A DNA stretch of 64,000 bases, from assembly GCA_023525715.1 (NCBI GenBank), contig CM042016.1, forward strand, positions 62,285,882-62,349,881. Reading direction: 5' to 3'. Origin of the DNA: Cichorium intybus. Taxonomy: Eukaryota > Streptophyta > Magnoliopsida > Asterales > Asteraceae. Below are positions 37,900 through 52,289 of this stretch, in pieces. Below the pieces are notes generated by a model. It had not been told where the DNA came from, made no database searches, and saw nothing but the letters and a program-made list of their open reading frames with translations. How positions within the stretch are numbered: the stretch's first letter is position 1; every line of letters begins with the position of its first letter. The translations under genes and the position numbers were made by a program.

Positions 37900-38552
37900 T
37901 TGCTTCGCTGATGTACCTGACTGCTAGCAGACCGAATTTCGTTTTCGCAGTCTGCCAGTGTGCTCGCTATCAGGCTAATCCTAAACCTTCTCATTTAGAT
38001 GCTGTCAAACGGATCTTTCGATACCTCAAAGGGAGACCAAAATTTGGTCTCTGGTATCCAAAGAATCGTGAATTTGATCTTTACGCTTTTTCAGATAGCA
38101 ACTACGGAGGGTGTGAAATTGACAGAAAGTCCAGCAATGCTGGATGTCAGTTTCTAGGAGACCGGCTGATCTCATGGCACTGCAGAAAACAATAGACCAT
38201 GTCAACGTCTACAGCAGAAGCTGAATATGTTGCTGCCTCAGCCTGCTATTCTCAAGGCATTTGGATGCAGCATCAACTTCTTGATTACGATATGAACTTT
38301 CTTGACACTCCTATCTTCTATGACAATGAAGCTGCTATCCAAATTATGAAAAACCCTGTCCAACATTCGAAGACTAAGCACATTGATATCAAAATACATT
38401 TTATCAGAGATTGGTTCGAGCGTAAATTGATCCATCTTGAAAAAGTCCACACTGATAATAATGTGGCAGACTTATTCACCAAACCTGTTGCAAAAGCTCG
38501 ATTCAATGTGGTTGTCGAGATGCTTAAAATGATATGTTTAACTGATTATTAG
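37827..38552 (+). pseudogene. Copia A RNase H
   Basis: Two in-frame blocks separated by TAG at 38193-38195 encode the copia connection (YRSMIASLMYLTASRPNFVF), the first RNase H motif (FSDSNYGGCEIDRKSS) and the downstream motifs STSTAEAEYVAASAC, FYDNEAAIQI and KTKHIDIKIHFIRD, ending with DLFTKPVAKARF. This degrades RNA in RNA-DNA hybrids during cDNA synthesis. Apart from the stop and the frame change the domain is well kept. Confidence 0.9.
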
Positions 38553-40284
38553 ATTAATTCTGTAAATATTTTATTTCATTTTTGTTTTAGTTAAATTTGT
38601 TCATGATTTTTGTTTCCGCACTTATATCTCCCATGCACAAATTTAGGGGGAGAAGAAAAACAAAACAAAAATCAGAAAATTTAAAAATACAAAAATATAA
38701 GAAGAAAAAAAACAAAAATCAGAAAATTTAAAAATACAAAAATATATTTTCAAATTTTTTTATAATTTTCATATCTTTCCTTTCAAAATTATGTACAACT
38801 TACAATTGGTATCAAGAAAAACAAACAAAAATTTCGAAACTTAAAAATCCAAAAATAGTATTACCCACCGACGACGCACCGAGTTTATACCACTCACTGC
38901 TGAGGTAATTTTTTAAGGGTTTGTGATCTTCATTGGTACACCCCAATGAATGTAAAGCACTGACAACCGCTTCTTAACCAATCTAAAGGTTTTTCTTGTG
39001 TAACACCAACTTCTAGACACTTTGAGAGAAACCACTCAAAGTCGAGAGTTAAAAAGTCTGTGCCGATGGTTAGACTGCATACAATAGTCTATCACACGCA
39101 CCAATCCATTATTAACCATCTTTACATTTCTGATGCAAGAAATAGACGACTCATCACTTTAAACCAAGTGATGATGATATTTCGAAATTCTATGCTAGTG
39201 ATCTCTACTACAACACCAGTTGTAGATGTGAGACATCAACAACCTTTCTCACCTAACAAAGCTTCTAATTAAAGAGTTGGATGACTCAATGTAATAAACC
39301 ATACACTGATGACAATTCGATAGTCTAGCCGATGGGTATGTCTAATAACCAAGACATATTACACACTCATACCGCTCTTGAACCCTAAACTTCTTCTAAA
39401 CAAATGTTCGTGATTTAATGTGATATTACCTCACATTGATGAAACATTGAAACTCTGGGTCAGTGATCGTTGTTGTTTACCACAATAGTTGTGAGACCCC
39501 AACAACTTTACCTGATTCAAAACTAGCACTAGGATGGTACACTCCGCAGAGTTTGGATACCATTGAACATCTCGTCAAGAGCCAAGTTGACTTGTCAACT
39601 TGTCAACTGCATTGAGATCTTTGATCAAGGATATGTAGGGGCCTAAATCAAAATGGCCATGAGTAGTTATCCGATACTCAAACAATCTCAGTGCGTTCCC
39701 CCGGGTTCACACAGATACTGCGAGAAGTCTCATTCTTGAGCCAAGGATGAATCCTTGAACAACTGTGGTGAGAGTTTCTAACTCCGTGACCCACAGGATT
39801 TGCTGATTAGTGATCGTGTCGAGGAACGTCACTAAAATGAAGCGTTCAATAATTTCAACACAATTTGTTCCCGAAGAAGGTGAAGCTGAATTCCATGTGA
39901 GAAGTTGTTTGAATTCCTCCTCAGTCAACTTGTTACTACATTAACACCTCAAGTGATCAAGATGAAAAGAAGAAGAGTCAGACTCCAGTCATAGTCAAGG
40001 TCAAATCAAAAGACTGGATGTGCTGACTGAAGACATGCTCTATTGACCAACGCGCTTCCAATCCAAATCTGAAGACGACCTGCATCAAAGACGAAGTTGT
40101 TGCTGCAGTGTGCTGAACTCCATCAACATTCACTCATGTTTCCTGCTAAGCGGAAGGTTTTCCTGCTAAGGAGGAGATTGTCCATTTGAGGGGGAGATTG
40201 TTGAGAATTTTCTGCAGCATTCATCTGACGTCCATGTTCAAGTGAAGCCTGAAGATAAATGAAGCAATAAACCAAGGGGGAGAT
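38553..40284 (+). other. Copia A 3' noncoding block with polypurine tract
   Basis: This 1.7-kb block is shared with copia B and C. It starts with A-rich direct repeats (38648-38752, two copies of an approximately 45-bp unit) and ends in ACCAAGGGGGAGAT (40271-40284), the polypurine tract. At 39640-39660 it holds the uninterrupted form of the site where copia B has a MITE. Open frames here (39060-39272, 39707-39928) are not conserved with B and are not genes. Confidence 0.82.
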
Positions 40285-40693
40285 TGTTGGGAATTATTTT
40301 AGTTTGGTTTAATCTTTATTTATTAAGACTAACATTGTAATAGATAATTAAGTTGGGCTTTATTTGTAAATTCGGTTGGAGGCCGAACAACCTTGGTTTA
40401 TTTGGTTTTGGTCCTTGTAGTACACGCCTTGTTTGGGCTTGATGGATCGGTTTCAATGGGCTAGGTCATTAGGATGCTAGGCCTAGAGTATTTAAGCCAA
40501 ATTGACATCATTTGTCATGGTTGAGTGCCTTGAGAATTGTGCTAAGCCAGAGAGAGAGAAGATAATTGTTCTTGGCATTCACCAAGCTTATGTACTAGTC
40601 TTGATGAATACAAGAGTGCATTGAAGCTTAATCTCTTTGTTCTTGATTGTTTGATTGATATCTTAGTGATCTAGAGTGTATTAGAGACCTACA
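40285..40693 (+). repeat. Copia A 3' LTR (about 409 bp)
   Basis: It starts TGTTGGGAATT right after the polypurine tract. The right end is placed at ACCTACA by analogy with sister LTRs of 416-452 bp; no 5' LTR is present to confirm it. It contains TTCGG...CCGAA inverted motifs at 40369-40390. Confidence 0.7.
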
Positions 40694-41293
40694 GCAAATT
40701 TCTTACAAAATTTAGAGAACTTGCAACAACTTTTATGGTGACTTTTAAAATTAGTATTACAAGTGCTGATTTTGTGTTAAAATGTTGAAAGCATGGGAGT
40801 TTTTTTTATCTTAATTACGTTTTTGTGTAAGAAACATATTTATTATTATGTTTTGTAGTATACAATTTAAAAGTTTCTGAAAATATGAACAAAAAATTAT
40901 TAAATATTAACGTCTTCTTCTAACAATAATTAAAAAATGTTTTTTTTTTTGTGAATAAGAAATTGATAAAGGGCTACTGTCTCATTTTTCATAAGTGAAT
41001 TAATTTGTACTCATTACAAGTCAAATACTTTGTAGAATTCAATTGTTGTAAGTTTATTCCAAATAATCTAAATTTCACGTATTTTAATAGTTTGAAATAA
41101 GTAATTTGTGTTAGTTCAATTTGTCATGATTGATTTTTTATGAATGATAAGAATAAGATTTTGAAATATTTGGAAGTTATTATTAATTATTATATATATT
41201 AACATTAAGCTAGTTTTTATATGCATAGATTTATATTTTGTTTATTCTTATTATTATTTTCCAACCCGTGTAGTACACGAGTTATTAATCTAG
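40694..41293 (+). mobile_element. Helitron-like 3' end
   Basis: The plus strand shows a 5-bp-stem hairpin, CGTGT AGT ACACG, at 41267-41279, eight to ten bases, then CTAG (41290-41293) followed by T. This matches Helitron 3' termini. The 5' end is not identified; it may lie beyond copia A. The interior is AT-rich and noncoding. Confidence 0.5.
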
Positions 41294-41422
41294 TATGAAA
41301 AGTATATATTTATCTACCTAACTCAATAGAGGGGGATACGTATAGAAACGATAAAGTGATTATGGCTTTAGAGGAAATACTTGGAATTGACGAGTCCAGT
41401 ACCAATAAATATTGAACATTAA

Positions 41423-41710
41423 GGCCAATGCGCTCTAGAAGAAGTAGAAAATGAATTTGTTATTTCTATATGATAATCATTGATGGAAATGTATTAATAG
41501 GGTTAAGTTTTAAAATTATATGGTTGTAATGAAGGATGTCATGACGGAGACGATAGAAAAAACAAAGGTCAATGAGCTCTAAAAGAAGTAGAAAATAAAT
41601 ATGTTGTTTCTATATGATAATCATTGATGGAAATGTATTAATAGGTTTAAGTTTTAAAATTATACGGTTGTAATAAAGGATGTCGTGAAGGAGACGGTAG
41701 AAAAAACAAA
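41423..41710 (+). repeat. Tandem duplication, 144 bp x 2
   Basis: 41423-41566 and 41567-41710 align without a gap, each opening 'ggycaatg' and closing 'gaaaaaacaaa'. They differ at about a dozen positions. No function is apparent. Confidence 0.9.
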
Positions 41711-42347
41711 CAGTAACCCTAAAAACTTTTAGTCATGAATATTACCCGTACATACAATTATCAACTTGGATGTGAGTTGGATGAATAGTAACTTTTAAAT
41801 ATTTTATTAAGTTTTTATTTTCTAGATTCTTTAACAACAAAAAGTCCCAGCCAAATGTAAGATGTGTTGGCATTTGTTTCATCCAAAGCTCTAGGGTTCG
41901 AATCCATTTCTATATAATTTTTATTGATCAAGATATTTGTATTTGTATGAGAACCCATCGGCCATACATTGTGACTTCTTTTATTGATCTGGATCCACCC
42001 ATTTATGGACTATCTAGTTTTGTTTTTTTTATATCCAATTTTGAAAATTATTTATTGTTTCTAATTAATTTTAACCTAACATTAATTATTTTTTAGGAAT
42101 TTGAGGTTTAGATTTAGGTTAAACTTTTTGCTTTTTCGGTTTTTATCCAAAATCTAATATTTTTTTTACAATTTTAATTCCATTAACTTTTTTATAGTTT
42201 TATCCCAACATATATTTATTTTCTACAGGATTTAGCCCAAAATTTATTTTAATATTTTATAACTTTGTTTCTTTAAAAAAATAAGACTTCCTTAAAGAAA
42301 AAATTATATTTTATTACAACCTGGTTTTAAATGATTTGTTTTTATAT
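41711..42347. other. Unassigned AT-rich DNA
   Basis: No coding frame, repeat boundary or motif that I can support, up to the target duplication of the foldback element. Confidence 0.4.
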
Positions 42348-42357
42348 AACCATTTTT

Positions 42358-43477
42358 GGGTTAAAGTCAAATTTGGTCACTTAACTTTCTGGTTTGTGCA
42401 CATTTGGTCACTTAACTTTGTTTAAGTTCTACAAGGTCACCTAACTTTTTATTTTGTCTCGAAATGGTCACTGTAACCTGTTATAGCCGGTTACAGTGAC
42501 CATTTCGAGAATAAATAAAAAGTTAAGTGACCTATTATAACTTAAATAAAGTTAAGTGACCAAATGAGAACATTAACCCTGAACAAATTGATTTTTTGAA
42601 ACGTTGGTTTTTTGGGACTTGCATTAGTTGTATATGATAATCCGATAATACATTTTTATAGATGAACAAATGTGTTTGAGCTGTGTTAAGTTGGAACCAT
42701 GGAAACCATTTCTATGTTCATTTTACTCTCCTAATTCATCTTTATAAACGAACGAAAAAACCTACGTAGATAAAGAAGAAGGATCGGTTGATCGGTTCTG
42801 GTTTGGTGATTTTTTAATTCGTTGGTTTTAGCTTCTAGTAGATGTTATAATTGTCTGGTATTTTTTTAATTGATTGGTTTTAGCTTCTAATAAAATATTA
42901 TAATTGTCTAAAAAGAGAAATGGTTATGTGTTACAACTCAATAAAACCTTATTTACAATTTATATCGAACAATGTTATGCAGATGATTTATAATAACGAT
43001 GAACCAATAATTTCGAGGTCCTTCTTCTTTATTTAAGTAGTTTTTTTCGTTCGTTTATAAAGATGAATTATGAGAGTAAAATGAACATAGAAACGGTTTC
43101 CATGGTTCCAACTTAACACGACTCAAACATATTTGTTCATTTATAAAAATTTATTATATCGGAGTAACATATACAACTAATGCAAGTCCCAAAAATCCAA
43201 CGTTTCATAAAATCAATTTGTTCAGGGTTAATGTTCTCATTTGGTCACTTAACTTTCTGTTTTGTGCACATCTGGTCACTTAACTTTATTTAAGTTATAA
43301 TAGGTCACTTAACTTTTTATTTATTCTCGGAATGGTCACTGTAACCGGCTATAACAGGTTACAGTGACCATTTCGGAACAAAATAAAAAGTTAGGTGACC
43401 TTGTAGAACTTAAACAAAGTTAAGTGATCAAATGTGCACAAACCAGAAAGTTAAATGACCAAAAATAACCTTAACCC
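42358..43477. mobile_element. Mutator-type MITE with long inverted repeats (1120 bp)
   Basis: Inverted repeats of 425 bp (42358-42782) and 458 bp (43020-43477) enclose a 237-bp AT-rich centre. Both ends begin GGGTTAA when read inward. Flanking 10-bp duplications AACCATTTTT (42348-42357 and 43478-43487) are identical, as expected for Mutator-like elements. Each arm is itself a foldback: the motif GGTCACTTAACTTT occurs repeatedly and then inverted around a 'ttatagccgg' centre. The left arm lacks about 32 bp that the right arm keeps. No transposase is encoded. Confidence 0.9.
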
Positions 43478-43487
43478 AACCATTTTT

Positions 43488-44211
43488 ATGTCTCTATTTT
43501 TATTCATGTTTTTAATATTTTTTGTTTTAACAGAAATGGTATTTAAAGTTGTTTTTATATATTTTAAATCTTAGTTTTCTTTACTAAGATACATTTTATG
43601 TATCTGTTTTACACTTATATTATTCAGTTTTGATTATTATTTTTTTACATGTTCATGCATATGAGATTGTAAAAAGATGTAAAAATCGTTTTCCTACATA
43701 TTCGTTTTAAAAAACTAGTGGTGCATTACTATGTATAGTAAAACATAATAATATTGTAAATAATTTATTGACTGTTCCGCTTATAGAATTTCCTGATTAT
43801 TTGTTAGTATCGCAGCTTATTTTGTAACATAAAAGGTGTAATATATGTTTACTGCTATGGTTGAAAATCTTTATTTAGTTTTCAAACAGTTTTATAAATT
43901 CCTAATTGTTGTTTACTGTGTCTATAAAACCCCCTTGTTGTATCACGCGGAGTGCGAAACCGAATTTATCTCCAAATATGAACAAACTAAATCATAAACG
44001 TAATATTAGTTTCATTTAATCTATCTTGTAAATGATTCTTTGCATCAAAGTCTTGTGATAACTAACTCAATTTCATGTAATCTTCACATCTAAATCACAA
44101 GAGTGGTGTGTTCGAGTATCTATGTAAAAATACTTGACGTCTTCAATTGTCTTTTTGTATGAATGGATCACAAGACGTATGCATGTATACACACAAGCAC
44201 GCATGTACATT
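43488..44211. other. Unassigned AT-rich DNA
   Basis: I see no gene or element boundary in this stretch. 43720-43745 and 43938-43965 contain short GC-richer words without clear structure. Confidence 0.4.
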
Positions 44212-46219
<2,008 letters not shown>

Positions 46220-49200
46220 TGTGATGACCAAATATTTTATAAGAAATTGTGAATGTAAAACATGTGATTTGAATTCATCTTGGTCGAGATGCAAATTAAC
46301 CTTTTTATATAAGTTTGATAATTTTGTCAAAATGCCAATTTTTTTTGTGTCAAGAAGTTGCTTGTATATATCGTCTTGAATGTTGTTAATTAGAAAGATA
46401 TAAGTATGAGTAGAAATGGTGGAAAGATATGAGTAAAAATATAAATTTAAGAATGTAAGGATGTTAGTTTTACTATTTTCTTGGAACGGAGTCATATAAG
46501 GTTACAATTTTGAGGGGATAGCATTAAGATTTTGCTTACCTAAATGAATACAAGATTAAGACTTTAGTGAGCTAGACTTAAGTTTTTACGAGCTTCTCCA
46601 TGCGACGCACCGTAGCCTTGTACGCAACACGATCGTGTAGGATTTTACGGGGGTGCTGATCATTTATGTTTTTATAGGTTTGGTCCATAAGATTTTGCAG
46701 GAAATGTTTATGCGGACCCTGCAGCAAAAACGTGACGCTTTCAAGTATAGGCCACGATGCTTTCTTCAAAATCTTGTTGGGTGGATTTCATGGTATGATA
46801 CTTGACATTAGATATCAAGATCTCACAATGGTTTTGGGATGTCAAGGCTTCCCCGTATGTAGCGCTACAAATTAACATGAGGGACATGTGTTGCAATTTT
46901 ATGTTGGCTAAATGTAAAGATGTGGGGTAAAAGTTATGAGTCATAACTTGTTACGACAAGGGACGGTTTTTAAGGGTATTATCACCCTAAAACAACATTT
47001 GAACCCTTTTAAAAGTCTCTTTAAAGTATATGTGTGTTTATGTTCTAGGTGAGAACACTTTGTGTAGTTGATTTCCATGCTTGAATCAAGGGAGAATAAG
47101 GGGTTCTTGATGAGAAACTTCAAGGATATTTTGCAGGAAATGTTTATGCAGACCCTGCAGTAAAAACGCGACGCTTTCAAGTATAGGTTGCGTTGCTTTC
47201 TTCAAAATCTTGTGGGGTGGATTTCGTGGTACATAGGATATGTGATGTTAGATATCAAGATATCACGATGGTTTTGGGATGGAAACGCTTCCCCATATGT
47301 AGTGCTACAAATCAACATGTTAGCGGGACATGTGTTGCAATTTTATGTTGTCCAAATGTAACGACGTGGGGTAAAAAGTTATTAGTCATAACTTGTTAAG
47401 ACAAGGGAAGGTTTCAAGGGTATTATCACCACAAAACAACATTTGAACTCTTTTAAAATTCTCTTTAAAGTATGTGTGTGTTTATGGTCTTGGTGAGAAC
47501 ACTTTGTGTAGTTGATTTTCATGCTTGAATCAAGGGAGAATAACGGGTTCTTGATGAGAAAATTTAAGGATAAAGGTAAATTCTCAACCCTCTAGATGAA
47601 ATTGTTGCTTATGCTTTAATATGATTAAGGGTTCATAAATCCTAGCTATCTCATGTTGATATGTAACTCAAATCATGATGTGAAAAAGAAGAAAATGATT
47701 GAATGATTACATAAATTTATATGAATACAATTAAAATATTGATTAGACCTGAATTGGATTTTTCATTAAACTCATGAGTTGTGAAAAGAATGATATAAGT
47801 CAATAGGAGTGTGTTATGATATTATGCAGATGAGATATAGGACATTATGCATGTGTAAATTGTTCCCATAAGGACTGGAAAGGGTCTGAAATGAAACAAA
47901 CATGATCTTTATCGGATGTGACAGGATGACATATGTCTCGCGATGCAAAGCTATGAATGCCCTTGATAGAACTCGTTGTAAAAATACTGGACACGAGGCG
48001 ACCATTAGTGCGATGCAATGCAAGGATGAACAGAAAGTATTTCTTAGCCTATTATGCGGATTTCATTGTTAAATAGCCTAGGAACCACAAGGACATCAGA
48101 ATAATGCCTTCATGAGATGTTATATATTTTAAATAGGACTTAATTAGATCAAGTCATATGTTAATATAAGTGGTGAACAAAGGAATGACAAGGAGATTGT
48201 GGAAGTGTAATTAATCATCAACTCGACATGATGTGAGTTACATGTGGATTTTTAATAAGATATATGACATAGAATATCGTACTTTGTGATATGAACTGAA
48301 ATGTTTTCCATTCTATGAAGTTTTGGAAAATGACTTGGTGGGTTAAGTCACAAATGTGAATTGAAGTAAATAATTTGTTTTTGATTATAAATTGATTTTC
48401 AAATGACAATCTTCCTTAAAAAAGAAATGTTACAAGCCCAATGTTAGTGTTATGCAGTGTGAATCTTTTATATATTTTCCTTTACTATTAAAGACTAAAT
48501 TGTTGTATTGCTAGCATGAATTTCTGTGTCGAATACTGACAAAAGAAAAGTGGTTAAGCATGTATACATGAAATGTGATTTGCATGAGAGTCGAGTATGG
48601 TCCGGACAAATTAAGAAATATCCAACATGGGATTCGACTTATATAGAGTGATTTGATCTATTTGTATTGGTTTAGTGAGTCCCAAATGGAGACTCAAGTA
48701 GGTTACATAGACCAATTCAAGTGAGTTACATTGAGCGAGTTACATTGAGCGAGTTACATTAAACGACCTGAGATACGATTTCTAATCAATAAGAACAAGC
48801 ACTAAATGTAGTGATACAGTATCACATAGACCAACACACATGTATGACACGTGATGGCCTGCAGTGATGTAAATCATACATACATGTATTGCATCATACT
48901 AATGATGAATGAAAGGAATTTTTATCAAAATGTTTGAAGTCATGTTGATAGCATGAGTATCAAATGTTTGTGAAAATGCTTTGTGTCCAAACCCATGTAG
49001 TCTCACGAGACATTATGTCTTTCGTAGTTGTTTCTTGAATGTCATATATTCCAGATTCAATAATAAAGTTATAGACGTTGACTTGCTAGAAGAACTAGTA
49101 TATTTTCTTTCCACTATGTTTTGTCCATAAGGACTTTGTAACACACATGGTTGAGCTCTGTAAGTCGATGGATCAAAAAAGTTCAAATCAAAGTTATATG

Positions 49201-49256
49201 ACTTGAAATATTTTGCAAAGCATAGTGTTAGTGTACATGAAATTTGGGGGTGTTCA
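46220..49256 (+). mobile_element. Probable solo LTR of a gypsy element (about 3.04 kb)
   Basis: It begins TGTGATGACC and ends GGGGGTGTTCA. Flanking 5-mers are TAAAT and TAAAC, a near match for a target duplication. Like the LTR ending at 12125 it carries a 'tctcacgagacat' motif about 250 bp before... its right end region (48993-49015) and a closing 'tttggggg(t)gtt'. No primer-binding site or coding region follows. It contains the 440-bp tandem duplication. The boundary call is an inference. Confidence 0.5.
46691..47571 (+). repeat. Tandem duplication, about 440 bp x 2
   Basis: 46691-47130 and 47131-47571 both start at 'ttttgcaggaaatg' and close near 'ttcttgatgagaaa', with scattered differences and small gaps. 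It lies within the probable solo LTR. Confidence 0.9.
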
Positions 49257-49901
49257 TAAACATACAGTTATCTTATTGTTTCATTATTTTTCACAAGTTC
49301 GCACACATTTTCTAATGTCTACATATGTTATAGGTGAAGTTATTTTTTATTGTCGATAGACACCATGTTTGAAGTCAATGGAAAATCAATGAAAAAGATG
49401 ACAATGAATATCCAGGATGAAGAGCTTTATTTCTTTAATATGATACTATTACTTTCATCAAAAATATTATATTACCAACTTTGTAATACGTCTTTTTTCC
49501 AGGAGCCGTTATTTTAATTTGGCTCCATAGGGAATAAAAGTTGAACAAATGATTAATTTTGTTCCCAATCATACTTTTTGTTTGCAATCATAGTGCTCTG
49601 GACTGTCATTTCATACCAATTCTTGTGATTGCATTACTCAAATACGAAAAGCTTGTTACTGGTTTTAATTTCATAATACTTTTTTATTTTAAATTGATTA
49701 ATACTAATAATTGTCTAAATTTTTTTTATTAAATGAATTTTTAATAATGTTTGTATGTTGTTTCAGATATTCCTTATTTTTCAAACTTCTACGTTGTTGG
49801 TAGATTATTAATCAATACTAATATTGATGAAATCAATCAGTTTCGAGAGAAATTTTATTTAATTATTTTTTATTCTGTAATTGGTTTATAATTTTATTTT
49901 A
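49257..49901. other. Unassigned DNA with one exon-like stretch
   Basis: At about 49350-49430 a plus-strand frame reads MFEVNGKSMKKMTMNIQDEE. It has a coding-like composition but no family I can name with confidence. The rest is AT-rich without features, ending at the TTTTA target duplication (49897-49901). Confidence 0.35.
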
Positions 49902-50353
49902 TGTTAGGACATAAATTGTTGGTTTATGCTTGGCATTAAATCAATTAAATCATATTTTAGTGGCTGCTTGTGGTTTTCGGTTAGGGACCGAAAAACCTTG
50001 GTTGTTCGGTTATAATGACCGAGAAACCAAAGGTTTCTCGGTGGGCTTGATGGGATTTCGGTTGGGCTTAGTTGGTTGTGTGGGCTTTGTATTGCCTAGT
50101 ATAAATGGTGAGTTATTAGTCATTTGTTAGGTTAGCCATTGTGATTGAGTAGGAGCTGTACTGAGAGAAACAAATTGTTCCTTGATCACAAAAAGATGTT
50201 ATGTACCCCTCTATTATCATTAATAGAGTGCATTGAAGATTGTAGTAATCCGTTCTTGTTTTTCTTTGTGTTTCGTTATTTCACTCGTTTGGATTCCGCA
50301 CTCACAAGTGATTGAATGATACCAAGAAGATCTTGAGTTCTTTGGGACTAACA
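49902..50353 (+). repeat. Copia B 5' LTR (452 bp)
   Basis: It runs TGTTAGGACAT to GGGACTAACA. It holds a perfect hairpin CCGAGAAACC-AAA-GGTTTCTCGG (50019-50041) and other TTCGG/CCGAA pairs. Confidence 0.93.
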
Positions 50354-50355
50354 AG

Positions 50356-50367
50356 TGGTATCTGAGC
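50356..50367 (+). promoter_or_regulatory. Primer-binding site of copia B
   Basis: TGGTATCTGAGC follows the LTR by two bases and matches the initiator tRNA-Met site with a single difference (T for A at position 8). Confidence 0.83.
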
Positions 50368-50987
50368 CTTAAAATCCAATTTTTTGGTGTTTTGGTATCA
50401 ATTTTTTTGAAACATTTGCTTGGATCTTGGTGTTTTTGGCGTTTTTTGGACGGATTTTGCTATTTTGGACGTTTTGGATCTTGGTGTTCTTCGACTTCTT
50501 CGGTTTTTCTAGGCAAAAATCGAGTTTTTGATCCAAAAAGTTCAAAATTTTTGGTGAAAACGGCGTTTTTCTGATCAGATCTGAGATTTTTGGTCAGATC
50601 TGGAGTTGTTCGGTCAGCTCCTGAGGTTGTTCGGCGGCGGCACTTTTTGGCTAGGGTTTTAGAGGTTTTTCGGTCAAAGCTGACGGCTGTTCGGTCCAGA
50701 ACAAGGTTTATCGGTTGGCCCAATTCGAGTTGTTCGGTACCTCTTAGGGTTTCAGTATTTTGGTTGGACCTTGTTGTTCGGTCATGATTTTTCGCCTTGT
50801 TCTTCGGTCAAGCTATTGTTCGGCCAGGTTGCTCGGTAGTATTGATCGGTTGAGGTTTTTCGGCCAAGGTGTTCGGTAAACAGTGCTTTTCATTAAAATT
50901 AGGGGTAAAAAATTTCGAAAAGACTTTGAGGTTTTTCGATCAACCTTTCGGCTTTTGAAGACTTATTTGTCATCTTAAATCCTTAAA
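50368..50987 (+). other. Copia B leader with a TTCGG/TCGG motif array
   Basis: About fifteen TCGG-containing words (mostly GTTCGGT, TTTCGG) are spread through 50500-50970 at spacings near 20-35 bp. It is noncoding between the primer-binding site and gag ATG. A retroelement leader usually holds dimerisation and packaging signals; linking the motif to those is inference. Confidence 0.6.
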
Positions 50988-52289
50988 ATGACCACCACGA
51001 CAAAAGAAAATTCTGAAGAAAATCTTGTCCGAGAAGTCTTCGAACTTGAAAATCTTGTTCATAAACACAAGAAGAAACTGAGACCTTTATAAGAAAAATT
51101 AGATGCTAAAACCTCAAACTATCACAAAATACAAGACGAACTTAGCACAACAAGATGTTACCTTAGGTTTGCCAATGAACATATTGCTATTTTAACTGCT
51201 GAACTAAATACATTAAAATCAAAGTTTCAAATGGAAGAATCAACTTTTAAGAAAGTTTATGTATCTAGTGAAGTAGTTGAATCTATACTTGAAAAAAAAA
51301 CTGTTTGGGCAAACATACATGGTGAAGGTCATGGATACAGTGTAGTTCCCCCTCCATACAATAACAACTTTACTCCATCCTCAGACACTGAAGAATCAGA
51401 AGAATGTTATTGGTTAAATTATATTCAAACGAATACATTTGGCACCGCTGAGAGTACTGAAATGAACTCGACTGATCCCTCTACCTCATCTGCAGATACA
51501 GTGAACAAGGAGGATGAAATCAAGGAGAAGAAATCTGCTGAGACCTGTGCACCTTCTAAACCTTGTAGTGATGGTTTAAATTCAAAAATTACAAATGTTG
51601 GAAAATTCAAGCCACAAAAGTTTGTGAAGAAGGGTGACACTCCCTGTGGACAAAGACCGAGTCCCAGTAAATGTAGTTGTGCTTGTACTTGTGGAAACTC
51701 CTTGAAAAACTCAAAAGGACAAGGACCAAGCCACAATCTCATGTACTTGAAAAGACAAACGTGTTTCAATTGTGGGATTGCAGGTCACATCGTCAGGAAC
51801 TCTCCATATCGTCCATACGTTCCCTTCTATGCACAACACTGGCAGAATGTGCCAAGAGGGAGTTCTTCCAAAAGAAAGTCCTCAAAATCACGATCAAGAG
51901 ATGGCGACTGGAATGAAGCCAAGGCCAAGAAGCAGGCCCCCAAGGACAAAGAGACCAATTCGAAAGATAACTATGTCAAATCGAAATCGGTAAAGTCGAG
52001 CTCATCTCAAGGATCTTCCTCGAGTCCACACTGGCAACATAAGCACAAGTCAAGGGGGAGTGCTCCTTCAAAATCAACTGTTGATACACCCATCCGGTTA
52101 AACAACAAGCGAGAAAAGCCAAACTACCGATGGGTACCTAATGGCCAATATTCCAAATCATCAAATTGTCCTGCTAATTCCTCTTGTTCTTTATTTAATC
52201 AACATGATATGTCGTGGGAAAGAGTACAGAGTGTGGATAGTGATGGTCGACCCAATTTCAAGATGGACTAGGTTCCCAAAATCAACTAA
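50988..52289 (+). pseudogene. Copia B gag, two in-frame stops and a broken zinc knuckle
   Basis: The frame begins at ATG 50988 (MTTTTKENSEENLVREV) and stays open to TAA at 52287-52289 except for TAA at 51090-51092 and TAG at 52269-52271. Compared with copia A, the first stands where A has glutamine and the second where A has the tryptophan of MDW. The knuckle reads CFNCGIAGHIVRNS, so the last cysteine of CCHC is serine. An additional cysteine cluster (CSCACTCG) precedes it, and a lysine/serine-rich tail follows. The N-terminal half is helical. Length, about 430 codons, suits SIRE-type gag. Confidence 0.9.

Larger units (their letters stand above)
33850..40693 (+). mobile_element. Copia A: 5'-truncated Ty1/copia element (SIRE-like)
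   Basis: Order on the plus strand: gag (from 33871), protease, integrase, RT, RNase H (to 38552), a 1.7-kb 3' noncoding block, polypurine tract and 3' LTR (40285 to about 40693). Integrase before RT defines Ty1/copia. The 5' LTR, primer-binding site and start of gag are missing, and the element begins just after the (TA)n tract. Many stops and frameshifts show it is old. Its 3' block matches copia B and C. Confidence 0.88.
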
